Below are positions 1-10,586 of a stretch of 24,530 nucleotides of DNA, one piece after another. Made by a program: the position numbers and the translations under genes. Origin of the DNA: Heterobasidion occidentale (lineage: Eukaryota > Basidiomycota > Agaricomycetes > Russulales > Bondarzewiaceae); the NCBI GenBank assembly GCA_039111635.1, contig JBCAQO010000127.1, positions 1-24,530 of the forward strand, written 5' to 3'. The first letter of the stretch is position 1. Each line of letters starts with the position of its first letter. The notes beneath the pieces are model-generated. The model searched no databases. It was not told the DNA's origin and saw only the letters and a program-made list of their open reading frames with translations.

Positions 1-398
1 CGTTACGCACGCTCGGAGTTATCGGCTGCACGCTATGAAATGGTGCGCTCGTGCCGTCAAGGGTCGTCGTCGTCGTAGAAAGCCTGCAGGGCTACGATAC
101 AAAAGTTGAACAACGAGAAACGCGTTCGCGTGGGTTCGCGTGTGCGTTGAAACCCGGTACCTGAGGAGAGGGAAGCTACTACTATGACGGTAACGAATGC
201 ACTTCTAGGGCCTCACTAGATCTTCGCGAAGGGTCGCTTTCGGAGTTATAAAATAATGTAGCGAGCTTACGATCCTTTCGTTGACAGCACTACTGCGTGT
301 AATAGTACGGACTAAACACGGGTGTCAGAATCAAATAGCTCATCCAGCCTGCTCTGCTCGGACGTTCTGGAATCACGCCTAAACCGTGTACAGCACAG
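1..398 (+). other. Left-edge region, possible coding tail
   Basis: An open plus-strand frame runs from base 1 to a TAG at 76-78. It reads like a charged protein tail (SELSAARYEMVRSC), so it could be the 3' end of a gene lying outside the window, but about 25 codons are too few to support that. From 79 to 398 I see no convincing gene, RNA or repeat. Confidence 0.2.
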
Positions 399-945
399 TT
401 GGTGATCATCCTCCCCGGATGCACACCTTTCATCTCTGCCTGCCTTCTTGTCTGTCTTCTTGTGTCAAAGCGCCTTCTTGAGAACTCGTCGACAGACTCG
501 CAAGACATTGCTCTTACCATCCCCTCGCGCGCAGCCCCTCGTTCGCCGCTTCTTCCCCAGGATGTGACACAGCTTGAAGACCTCACTTTCTTCGACCCTG
601 ACCATACGGACGGCATTGTGTGTGTTGCAAATCGGGAGACAGTGACGTTTTCGAGTCTTGCTGGAGTCAGCGTGACGACCTGGACTTTTTCGATTTGCAT
701 GACGCGCAATTGCGCGCTATAGGTGTGCCACACGCATTTTTTGATGTCAAGAACACACTCGATTGATTGGTCTCATGATAACCACAATTGCGATATTGGC
801 TATTACCTTTCTCTCTTCGATTCGCACGTTGATCGCTGAGCGCTCTGACACAGACAAGGACATACATAACATGCGTCCGGCCAGCATTTTTCACTCATTG
901 ATGCCGGGAGAGGAGAACGATAGTGAGGCTCTGCTCGAGTTGTAA
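399..945 (+). other. Coding-like fragments with one possible membrane segment
   Basis: Three plus-strand frames follow each other. The first starts at an ATG near 399 and is open to 722. The second is open through about 671-763 and includes FFDLHDAQLRAIGVPHAFF. The third, 763-945, contains a hydrophobic run (IGLMITTIAILAITFLSS) followed by a polar tail that ends at TAA 943-945. Together they could be the end of a membrane protein with an acidic cytoplasmic tail. Joining them would need introns I cannot place or two single-base frame changes. The fragments may equally be a decayed gene. I do not recognise the family. Confidence 0.25.
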
Positions 946-1125
946 CTCACGATGATGACGAAATGCGTTGTTGGAACGGTACAGAGACTGTTCGGAAGAA
1001 ACGGAGACAGTGAGTCTCCGCTTAGATATCCCTTAGATATCTGTCGGTGTATGACTTCCGCTCATGCTACATATCTAGGTGTTACCATATTTTCGTCTGT
1101 GATCCGCGCAACGTGCTTCCTTTAA

Positions 1126-1984
1126 ACACGATACCTGATCTCCATAAGTCCCTGTGCTCGAGATTGGCACGAATTTATTGGGTGCGGGAAAGACTGTCGC
1201 TTGTGCTGTGTATGGACCTGCAAGATTCTGCGGCCTGACTGGGGAGCAGATGTTTATCTCCGAGCCTACCAAGGGGCATCTATCAAAATAAAACGTCTGC
1301 GCGCGTTGAAGGAAGTCATCGAAGGGGAAACAGAGGTGTGTACATGTATATTTCGGCTGTGTATTTTGTGATGTAATCTCACTGCCTTCAGGGTCGTCTC
1401 TGCGTTACGGAATCTCTACTGGGTAGATGACGAACGAGCGGCATTCGATCATCTACACTGCTTTGGCTGTGTGCCCTGTGCCCTGATGCAGAGTGTGCAC
1501 TCTCTCGAAATACTATCCTGCCGAATATGGATCCTTGGACGGCTGGATTGGTATCTGTGTCGGGGGTGATGCGGCTCGCAAACAAAGGCTTGGGGTTCCT
1601 GCACTAAGTTTTCGTCAGGCTCTGGATTCCTTGCGGAATGTTTTTGTACATCCTGCCTGCACCATGCCCTTTCCCCCACGTTGAATGTATTCCGGGAGCA
1701 ATTCTGGCGCTTGCATCTCAGGACTCCATGTTCCTCGGACTAGCACACGCTGTGTTAGAGTGGGCCATGACGAAGTACACAGCGGCATCGGCGTGCTGTA
1801 CACTGACTTTTTGACCGTCGTTGCTTGCGCTTGACACCCCCACCCACTGTCTTCTGCCCGGCCGTACATACCCCCTAGGGGCAACTCCGTAAAGGTGTGC
1901 ATTGCAAGGTAAGCTTTTCCGGTCAAAATAGCCTAGGCGCTAATACATGATCGCGCTTCCAGGAATCTATCTGCATCCGTGTAG
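1126..1984 (+). CDS. Unidentified cysteine-rich multi-exon candidate gene
   Basis: An open frame from about 1126 encodes a cysteine-dense segment (FIGCGKDCRLCCVWTC, then ILRPDWGADVYLRAYQG) and a basic helix-like stretch. Candidate introns are 1338-1391 (GTGTAC...TTCAG), 1551-1618 (GTATCT, branch-like CACTAAG, CAG) and about 1910-1962 (GTAAGC, branch-like CTAATAC, CCAG). The middle exon reads NLYWVDDERAAFDHLH and CFGCVPCALMQ. A further splice near 1788-1868 is needed to bypass a TGA at 1812-1814, and the frame could then end at TAG 1982-1984. The splice signals support the plus strand, since the minus frames here lack matching introns. No start codon could be fixed; the frame is closed by a TAA just upstream, so a 5' exon is missing. 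I do not recognise the family. It could be a fast-evolving gene or a remnant. Confidence 0.33.
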
Positions 1985-2535
1985 AATGAATCAATGGCTG
2001 ACGAACATGTCCTCTTGGAAGTGAAATTGAGTATGAACGGGCTTGCTACGCCGCTGTCGCTAGATAATCGCTCACACAGCGCCTCACATACACAGGGAAT
2101 GAGGAGATAACTCATTACATCTCTAGATCATCCAGCCGAGCGGTCGCAGGACGGCTTCAACATGCAGCACATGCACCGCTTCCTGCATCTTCAGACACAG
2201 AGTCCATGTATAAAGACCTCGCAAAGGAATCCAGGTTGGACCACCATCTGCTTTAATTTCGCTCTCTAGCCAAAGCAATAACTGCGTTGTCATTCCTACA
2301 TTCTTCGTCATGCAGAACTTCATCGCCTAGCATTGCCTTCTCTGCGTTTCGAGTGGAGGTACGCGTTACTCACGACCTACGTTGACACTGTTCATGAACG
2401 GTGGTCCCTTACAGCTATCGCTGCTCCAAACCTTGCCCATCGTCAAATCTTTTCGGTGTGTTGTCGCTTCAGTTGGTTTGAATCAACACCATGGGACTCA
2501 AATTTGCCTTCCACTCACTGCTCTTTCCGCGTTAG
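1985..2535. other. Unresolved stretch with one tail-like frame
   Basis: A plus-strand frame from about 2128 to a TAA near 2252 reads like a protein C-terminus (SSDTESMYKDLAKESRL). It could be the last exon of the candidate gene to the left, but I could not define a consistent splice path. The rest, including 2260-2535 just before the Ser/Thr-rich frame, holds no gene I can support. It may contain the missing 5' exon of that frame. One weak candidate starts at ATG 2394 and ends at a GTGTGT donor near 2456. Confidence 0.25.
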
Positions 2536-3338
2536 TCTTTTGAAGCGACTGCGCCTGCAACCACTGAGCTCTTCCCCACCGTGAGCTCCGGCTCCTCTTT
2601 GGCTGCGCCGGTGACCAGCTCCATCGCGCCTGTCGGGATTACGTCTGCCTCCGTGGTGACGATCCAATCCTCCGCCGGACCCATCAAAAGCTCTGCCACG
2701 GCCGTGACATTCAGCTCTGTCCCCACCATCAAGAGCTCGGCCTCGGTCGTGACGGCCAGCACCTCCGCCTCTGGCGTGACCTTTACCTCCGTAGCCACCA
2801 CCGCTGAGCCTATCAAGAGCTCCTCGGCGGTCACAGTCGCCACCTCTTCCCTAGGCGTAACGTTCACTTCCGTCGCGAGCGCGCCCACCTCATGCGTCGC
2901 ATACACCACCATCACGGTAGTCGTGACCTCAACCCCGGTAGTGACGATCACCGCTTCCGCTCCGAGTGCGACGTTCACCACTGTGCCCGTCGCGAGCTCG
3001 TCCTCGGCGGTCACAGGCGACTCCTCAGTAAGGATAACACGTACGATCATCGTGTCCATCGAGAGCTCCTCCGCGGGTACCACGTTCCTCACCAGTGCAC
3101 CCATCGAGAGCTCTTCGGCTTCAGCCGCCACGATCAGATCCTCCGCCCCCGGCGTGACACTCACCTCCGTCGCGACCACCGAGAGCTCGTCCGCTGCCCA
3201 TATCCGCAGCGGAACGACCAAGGCGGTCGCCAGCTCTGCCACGCACTCAATCGAAAGCTCCGACGCCCCCGTTTCAGCACCACGACCATCGCCGTCGGGG
3301 GGGCGTCTTCCGTCTTCACCACGGCCTCGGCGTACTAG
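2536..3338 (+). CDS. Ser/Thr-rich mucin-like (wall or secreted) protein, 5' end missing, one frame break
   Basis: An open frame begins after a TAG at 2533-2535, which could be a splice acceptor (GTTAG). It runs about 245 codons of Ser, Thr, Val and Ala. Degenerate modules recur: GVTFTSVAT, PIKSSS, IESSSA, and VVVTSTPVVTITAS. Third codon positions are almost all G or C in this frame, which marks it as the coding frame over the antisense one. Such composition is typical of O-mannosylated fungal cell-wall or secreted proteins; that role is inferred. After codon SSDAP near 3266-3274 the natural continuation (TTTIAVGGASSVF) lies in another frame and ends at TAG 3336-3338. If the first frame is not shifted it ends at 3351 instead. 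No signal peptide is visible because no start codon is in frame, so the first exon is unassigned. No GPI signal is seen. Confidence 0.55.
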
Positions 3339-4191
3339 GGGGGTGGCGTGACTCGGGCTTTCTTGGGCGGGCGGTGTTTGCGGACGCACGGACTGAGACC
3401 CTCGAGAGTTTCTTGGCGAGCTAGGCGTATATCGTAGTAGCAGCGAGAGCGGTGTAGAGTGATGTGGTACTAAAACAGACAGGATGTCGGAACGATTGGA
3501 TGGCTTTACGATGGTGACAACGTTGATATATTAGCCTGCATATACACGGGTCTCGCAGTTCAGTGCCTGGTTCCTTTAATAGGACGAAGATCCGTATTCA
3601 CCGTCGCTCCTCGCCCATCTCCTCCAAATATAACTTAGATTCTATACCCAGCTAGCAGCGACCAAGACAAAAGGCACCAGTCAGTCGATTCATACAGGCT
3701 TCTCGTGACTTTTGCCGGGGAGAAACGTGTACGTGTACGTGTACGTGTACGCATAATAAGCAGAGGCAGCAGCACCCGCAACACAATGCACAGCGAAGCG
3801 AGCAAAAGGGGTAAGGAAAGTGGGCAGTCTAATAGATGAGGCAGACGGGCGTGAGATGAAAGACGGCGAGAGGCCGGTGGACGAGGTTTTTATAACGAGC
3901 AAGAAACCAGCCAACCAACCGGACGAAAAAAGAAAGAGAGAGGGGGGAGGAACGTTAGACGGTGACTAGACCAGACGACGAAAGGGGAGGCGATAAAAAA
4001 AAGAACATATACACATTGCATACTAGAAGAAAAACAGTAGTAGGGATCCTATGGTTGGTATGTCTGTCGTACGTGAGAGCGAGTCAGAAAAGAAGGGAAG
4101 GAGCGGACGGTGGCGGAGAAAGAGGGGAAAAGAGTGAGTGGGAAGCAACCGTGCGCGCCATCCGCGTGCACAAAATGCGACGAGGCCGTCA
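3339..4191. other. Intergenic region, 3' side of KIN1
   Basis: This stretch lies between the plus-strand Ser/Thr-rich frame and the stop of the minus-strand kinase, so it holds two convergent 3' ends. It contains a (GTGTAC)n microsatellite at 3725-3751. No further gene is supported; the open frames here lack codon bias and splice sites. Confidence 0.6.
3725..3751. repeat. Hexanucleotide microsatellite (ACGTGT)4
   Basis: Four and a half perfect copies of ACGTGT lie in the 3' intergenic region of the kinase gene. No function is inferred. Confidence 0.85.
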
Positions 4192-7100
4192 TCAGAGCTT
4201 CAATTCGGTCAGTACTCTCCGCGCCAGCATCTGGTACTGCCACCCGTCGCCGCTCGCCCTGCGGAACTGGATCCCGTGCAACGGCAACCAGGGCACCTGT
4301 CAAAGAGCCCACAAACATCAGCAAAAAGCACCCAACACACACACAGAACCCAGACGGCCGGTGACGCACCTTGACGATATTAATCTCGAACCTCACGGAC
4401 AACGTGTTCTGGCCGATGCTCTCAAAGATATCGCGATCGATCTCCCCGGTCGGGAAAGGCGACGCGCGCCCGGGCTGCGGGGTCGCCGCAAAGTCGCGCG
4501 GTATCGGCGGCAAGTTCTTGCCCTTCGACGGCGACGGCGTCCGCGGCGGGTCTTCAGGCTGGCTCGCCGCCGCGTCGCCGCCCTGCTGCTGCTGCTGCTG
4601 CTGGCGCTTCTCCTCGCCCGTGACGGTGTTCGAGTTCGACACGTTAAAGAAGGACGACGACCCGCTGCTGGGCGTCGCCGCGAAGACGGTGCCGCCTGAC
4701 GGGCGACTGGGCAGCTCCTTCTCTCTCGCGGACCCGTTCCCGTTCTCGCGCTCGCGGTCCTTGCGGCCCATGCTGAACGACAGCTTCGACGTCTTCCTCG
4801 CGACGGTGCGCGCGCCCGAGTCGTTCGAGCCCGTCGAGCCCTCCTTGCGGTGCCGGCCCGTGCGCGGCGTCGGCGTCGGCGTCGAGCTCGGGGGCGGGTG
4901 CTGCACGGACGTGAGGTCGATCGAGGGCATGTGGATGCAGTCGAACCCGGTCTTGTTCTCGCGGTACTGCACCTGCATGCGGTCCAGCACGCGCCGGATG
5001 TCCGTCTTGATCGCGGACGGCGACTTTGTCGACGTCGTCGCGACGCTGCAGCGCGGACACCGCCGTCAGCATTCCGCACGCCCGAGCACGCCCAACGAGT
5101 CCCGACGAACGACGTACCTGAACAAACCCTTCAAGAAAAGCGGCTTAAAATCCTTATCCGCCCCATTCCGCTCATCCTCCTGATCCCGCCCACTCCCCCT
5201 CCCCTCCTCCCCCTCCCCTCCCCGCTCGCGCCCACCCCCCTCCCTCCCTCCCCGTCCTCATCCTCCTCTTCATCCGGGCCCTCCTCCTCGTCCGTCCTCC
5301 CAAACCGCCGATCCATCACCGGCCGCCCCCCCCCATGCTATTCCCCGTCGACGGCCGCCGATGCCGCCCAATCGTGCCCCCAGCGCTCGACAGCAGCGCC
5401 GCGCCCATGCTGCTCCGGCGCTCGTGCCGCAGGTTGCGCGCCTGCGGATCGAGGATCGTCGCCGCGCGGCGGTGGTGCGCGGGCATCGTCTGGCTGTGCG
5501 AGATCCCCCGCCACCGTCACCGCCGACGCCGTATCCCTACCCGTACCCGCGCCCGCACCCGCGCCAGTGCTCTTCCGCGGCTCCGCCTCCTCCTTCGGCT
5601 TCTCGCCCTCGCCCGCAACCAGCCCGTGCCCATGCGCGTCGCTCTCCCCAGACGGCCTCGGCGACGAGAACCCCCCAAGGATACTCGTGCGCCGCGCCGG
5701 GTGCCTCCGGCCCTCCTCGCCCCGCCCGCTCCCGCCGCCCAGCAAGCTCCCAAACTTACGCGCGAGCGTCGCGCCTGCGGACATCGGCGGCGTCGCCGGC
5801 GAGAACGAGATATCGGCGGCGGCGACGCCGACGCCGACGTCGGCGGGGGCGTGTGCTGCTGCTGCTGCCGTCGCTCTGCTTCTTCTTCCTGCTGCTGGTG
5901 GTGGTGCTCCGCCTCCTCAATCTTCTCCGCAAACGTCATGAGCTCCGGGCCCGCCGTATGCGGCGCCTCGCGCCCGTTCGCCAACTGCCCATGCTCGCCC
6001 ACCCCGCCCCCGTGCGCCCCCGCGCCTCCAAACATGCCCGCCCACCCGCGCGCGATCGTCGGGCGCTGGCTCAAGCTGTGGCTCCTGCGATGCGTCGACG
6101 CCGGCGGCGCGCGCGGCATCGCCGGCGTCGCAGGCGACCCGGGCGCACTGGGCGGCGCGACGTCCTCGCGCGCCACGTGGCCCTGGTGGCTCTGCATCGT
6201 CGGAGAGAGCCCGCCGACGCCGCCGCCGGGGAGGCCGCTGCTGGGGAGCCCTGGGTCGCGCGCGCGCGGCTGGTGGTGGAACGTCGCGGCGGTCGGCGAG
6301 GGCGTGGCGGGCGCGAGGTCGTACGACATGCCCGAGTAGTGCGAGGTGGCGGGCGCGGGGAGGCGCGGGAGCTGCATCGCGTAGTCTGCGCGCGCGGACG
6401 CGGGCGGGTGCGGGAGCTGCTGCTGCTGCTGCTGCTGCTGTTGATGCGCGTCTCTGCGCGGGGCGGTGACCTGGATCGCGGGCTTCGACGCGGACGCAGG
6501 CGACGCGGGGCCCTGGGCGTTATCGTCTGGAGCCGTAGCGCCGGGGCCGGCGAGGGCCTGGAGGGACAGCTGCGAGCTCGCGAAGTGTCCGGGGCCGTAG
6601 ACCTGGTCGCGCTCGAGCTTCTCGCGGGCGAGGTAGTAGATCGAGAGCAGGGGGTGGAAGCCGCGCGTGGGGTCGGGGGGCTCGCGCGCGTCGGCGAGCG
6701 ACGCGTGCGAGAGGTGCGACTGCGAGTTGGACGGCGACTGCGCGAAGGGCGTCTGTGGCGGGGACGACGTCGGCGAGAACAGCTTGCGGCGGTAGAAGTC
6801 GAACCCGGAGAAGCGCTTGTTCTTCTTGTTCGTCGGGGACATCGGCGGGTCGTGCTTCCCTCCTCCGGCTCCCCCTCCTCCGCCGCCGATGCCGGCGCCG
6901 TTGTTGTTGTTGTTGTGCTGGCCCTCCCACGAGAGCGCGAGCGACGAGTTGGAGAGCGACTCGCCCCAGTGTCGGCCGGCGCGGCCGTCGCGCCTGCGCT
7001 CCCAGTGCTGCAGCGCGCGGAGGTACGCCTCGGACTCGAGGATCTCGCGCAGGCGGCGCTCGATCTCGGCCTCCGTGCCGAACTCGAAGCCCGCCATGCC

Positions 7101-8700
7101 GAGGATGACGCGCGGGTCGAGCTCGTCCGCGCGCAGCGGCTCGCGCCGGAGGAGGTGCGCGTCGGGCGCGCCGCCGAAGCCGCGGACCATCCACGGGTGC
7201 GCGAGCACCTCGGGCAGCGGCGCGCGCGCGGCGGGGTTCGTGACGAGCATGCGCGCGAGCACCTGTTTGCACTCTGCACGCGTGCGCGAGCGCGGGGTGG
7301 GTAGGTGGGTGGGTAAGTGAGCGAGCGGCGCTGCGGCGCGGGGGGGCGCGAGAAACGAACGGGGACGCACCTGCGCTGAGCCAGACGGGGTACTCGACGA
7401 GCCCGCGCTTGATTTTCGCGTGGAGGGCGGGCATGCTCTGGTCGTCGAACGGGACCTTGCCACAGACGAGCACGTAGAGCACGACGCCGAAGCTCCAGAC
7501 GTCGACCTCGGGGCCGGTGTACACGCGCGCGTTGAGCAGCTCCGGCGCGGCGAAGTAGAGCGAGCCGCAGAACGTGGACAGGTGCGCCGCGGGGTCGTAC
7601 AGGTTCGACAGCCCAAAGTCGATGATTTTGATGTTCCCCGTCTGGGAGATCAGGATGTTCTCGATCTTGAGATCTGTGGGCGCGCGGCGTCAGCGATCCG
7701 ACCGGCCGACAGATGGCAACGGGCGCGGCGGACGACGGACGAGGCGAAAGACAAAGCGCGACTTACCTCGGTGGACGACGTTGTTCCGATGGCAGTACTC
7801 GAGCGCGCTCCCGATCTGGCGCGCAAACTTGCGCGCGACGCGCTCGCGCAGCTTGCCGTGGCTGATGATGTAGTCGAGCATCTGGCCGCCGTTGATGTAC
7901 TCGAAGACCATGTAGTAGTGGTGCTGGTGGACGATCATCTCGCGCATGCCGCAGATGTAGGGGTGGTAGAGCAGCTGGGACAGGGCGGCCTCGCGGATGG
8001 TGCGGACCTCCTTGGAGTGGTCGCGCGCGGCCTGCTTGATGGCGGCCTCCGAGTTGGGGTGGGCCTGGCTGGGCGGGGTGGGCTGTGCGCGGGACAGGAT
8101 TTTGACCGCGAGCTGCGAACAACAAACGGGTTTTGGTCAGCGCGCACGTCCCGAAAGAGCAGCCCCTCGACGGTGAAATCCGGGGTGTATGCGCGCACGC
8201 CGGCCGATACGCGGGCCCGCACAAAGCCCGCAAGCCAGGGCTTCCCGGCGCGCACCTCCTCCCCTGTCCCGATCCGGGCTCGAGCCTCCCCAATCCAGAG
8301 ACGTCCACACTGTCCACGCGCCGCATCTCGCCTGTGCGTCTCCGTATTCGCTGCAACGGTGCCGCACCCCATGCCACTCCATCCAGCGCGAAAGAACACA
8401 GAAAAATAGAAATAGAAAGACGCCATCCCTGGCTGAACCGTGCGGTGTGGCCCAGCACGGCCGCAGATCGTCTTCTGAACGACCGCAGAACTTCGACTTC
8501 GCGAGCCGCACAGCGCGGCGCGAGATGCCCGGAAAAAGAATCCGCACGAGGGCGGGACCGGGGCGACGCCGCCCGACGCAAAGATCATCAGCGCCCCAGC
8601 GCCCAACACAACGCAGCACAGCAGTGAGAACAAAAAAAATTGCATGCCCACAACAGCGATGATGACAACGGCTGACGACGGAAAAGACGACACCGAGGCC

Positions 8701-8738
<38 letters not shown>

Positions 8739-9456
8739 AACAAAGAGGAGAGACCGTGCGCACACACCTTCTCGCCCGTCTGGCTGTGATGCGCGAGCTT
8801 CACCTTGCCCATGCTCCCCGCGCCCAGCGTCTTACTCAGCGTATACTCGCCCAGCGTCCTGTGCGTCGTGCGCGCGCGCGCGGGGTCGCCCGACGCCGGG
8901 GCGGCCGACGCGCGGCGCGCGGCGCGGTCGTCGGCGCGGGGGGGCTGCGCGCGCATGCGGTCGGCGGACGTGCCCGAGGCGGAGGCGGAGGCGGCGGGGG
9001 TGTACGCGGGCGGGGGCATCGAGACGGGGCGGGGCGGGTCGCGACGGTGCGCGGGGTTGGGACGGGGAGCGGGTGCGTGGGTGCGGGCGGGGTGTGCTCT
9101 GCGGGCGTGGGAGCGCGCTGCGGGGGTGCGGCGCTGCTGTTGGGTGCGGGGGGGCTCGCGTGCGTGCCCGTCGTGGTGGCGGCCGTCGTCGTCGTCGTCG
9201 TCGCCGTCGTGGGGTTGATGATGGAGTCGCCGGTGCGGGGGGGTCCGGGTGCGAAGAAGTTAGGATGGGGAGGGGTGGAGGAGGTGGGGGACGATGAGGG
9301 CGGGGGGTTGTGTGAGGGCTGTGCGATGGGGCGATCGAGCGTGTGGCCGTGGACGATGGCGCCGTGGGAGGGCGTGTGCGGGCTGGAGCTGCTGCTGCTG
9401 CGGTGCTGGTGCTGTGGTTGGTGGGGTGCGATAGCTGAGGGGTAGTATTCGGCCAT
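4192..9456 (-). CDS. KIN1: KIN1/MARK-family serine/threonine protein kinase
   Basis: ATG 9456, stop TGA 4194-4192, about 1,425 residues. A Pro/Ser/Thr-rich head (about 200 aa) precedes the kinase domain. Visible motifs are the Gly loop LGAGSMGKV, catalytic Lys in [26 protein letters not shown]-loop [13 protein letters not shown] and HPWMV. A long Pro/Gln/Ser-rich linker follows. Then come the conserved tail blocks [36 protein letters not shown] and a KA1-like end ([21 protein letters not shown]). Introns are 8767-8113 (655 nt), 7766-7674, 7370-7274, 5117-5046 and 4369-4297. KIN1 kinases act at the plasma membrane in polarity, septation and wall integrity (family knowledge). Frame changes of one base are needed near 9053, 5847 and 5235, and a TAG at 5340-5338 interrupts the linker. 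The catalytic domain and the tail are otherwise intact, so I read a functional gene with sequence errors. Confidence 0.95.
4583..4603. repeat. CAG/CTG triplet tract coding poly-Gln in the KIN1 tail
   Basis: Seven CTG copies on the plus strand encode seven consecutive glutamines in the kinase, before the KA1-like end. Confidence 0.9.
6417..6440. repeat. CAG/CTG triplet tract coding poly-Gln in the KIN1 linker
   Basis: Eight CTG copies, then TTG, encode nine glutamines after the residues DAH in the kinase linker. Length variation here would not shift the frame. Confidence 0.9.
8113..8767 (-). other. Unusually long KIN1 intron 1
   Basis: The intron starts with GTGTGTG directly after the codons for TGEK and ends with a pyrimidine-rich TTCGCAG just before LAVKIL. 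It therefore splits the ATP-binding lobe between the Gly loop and the catalytic Lys. At 655 nt it is six to nine times longer than the other introns of this gene. It carries a (TCTG)n tract beside the donor. Frames on both strands are open across parts of it only because it is GC-rich. Confidence 0.85.
8701..8744. repeat. Tetranucleotide microsatellite (CAGA)n in KIN1 intron 1
   Basis: About ten copies of CAGA/CAAA occur, read as TCTG on the gene strand, starting about 25 nt inside the intron. A long pyrimidine-rich run near a donor may affect splicing; that is inference only. Confidence 0.85.
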
Positions 9457-10586
9457 GCGGCGGCTGCGGCGGTGGGGGCTCGTGGGTGCGTCGCAGGGGT
9501 CGCTGGGCCTGGCTGCTGTCCTGTACTGTATCTAGTGCTCGAGCGAGTGGGCCAAAGGGCTTGTGATCGGTGCGTCGAGCGAGTCGGTCGGTCGGTCGAG
9601 TGCGCGGGTTGCGCCGTTGACCGTGGCTCGGCGCTCAGAGAGGGACGGTCCTGATCACGAACTGGCTTGCGACAAAAATACCCCAGTTCGGAGCGCCCTC
9701 CGCCCGTCGCTCCCACCTCTTATTACAGTACAGTACAGCCTCTTACGTGTCCAGTTCCCTCGGCCTCCATCATCAAACTCAATATTCGATCCTCTCCGTC
9801 CACTTTCTCACACGAATATTTTTGCTCACAGCGTATCGGCGCTGACAGCGACACGCGGATGCACATAATCGAACGGAAAACATTTCAATCACAATTGAGC
9901 CAGGGACACTCAGTCTCAGGGCCGAGACTCAGCTGATCAGTGATCGCCACCGTCTCGAGCCACAGCCAACAGACAACAGCCAACAGCCAACTCGAGCAGG
10001 CCCGAGCGCTCGACGTCGAGGCGACTTTCTGTGCGCGCTTACAGTATATGAGACCCAATCACACACATGATGACGCCCGCCGTCCAACGCACCGCGAGCG
10101 CCTGTCTCCAGACGAGACGCTCGTGACTTTTGATGATGAAACAGAGCCGAACGCGCCGCAGCGGCGCAGCACTCCAATACGCGAGATGCCGCTCGCAACG
10201 AGCTGACCGCAAATCCGTCGCGCAAACCACAGCGCTCGCGAACGCGAACAGCACGCAGAAACGAAACGAATGCCATGACAGAAGCAGCCCACACAAGTTC
10301 TGTGTAAAAGCAGGCGCCCGCCCCCCGCGCCCGTCGCGCTCCTCGGCCTACCCACACACACACGCACCCGTCGAATCTCGCAGCGCCTCCAGCTCGAGCC
10401 CGCACGCCCGCGAACTCCCACCGCAGCGAGTCCCCGCAGCGCACATACATCCGCATCCGCATCCACAAATTCAACACATGCACATGCTCCTGCACCTGCA
10501 CCAGACACGAGCGCACGTCCAATCGCCAAAACACGGAGTCTGGAGTCCCCCGCCCGCCGAGCCGACACCGACAGCGAGCACGCTCA
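9457..10586. other. KIN1 promoter / SPC1 3' intergenic region
   Basis: This 1.13-kb stretch lies between two minus-strand genes and must hold the kinase promoter and 5' leader plus the SPC1 3' UTR. Short simple repeats are visible (TACAG near 9726-9738; CATCCG near 10447-10462). I see no clear TATA box and no gene with splice sites or codon bias. Confidence 0.6.

Noticed and set aside
2532..3389. Minus-strand frame of 285 codons opposite the Ser/Thr-rich protein
   Set aside because: It is the complement of the repeat. The plus frame has consistent G/C third positions and natural mucin-like modules.
5845..5849. Programmed -1 ribosomal frameshift in KIN1
   Set aside because: No slippery heptamer with a downstream structure is evident, and the same kind of break occurs in unrelated genes at homopolymers, which favours sequence error.
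4850..7304. Long plus-strand open frames (up to about 650 codons) opposite KIN1
   Set aside because: They are Arg/Pro/Ala-rich antisense shadows caused by high GC. The minus strand carries recognised kinase motifs, splice sites and a KA1-like end.
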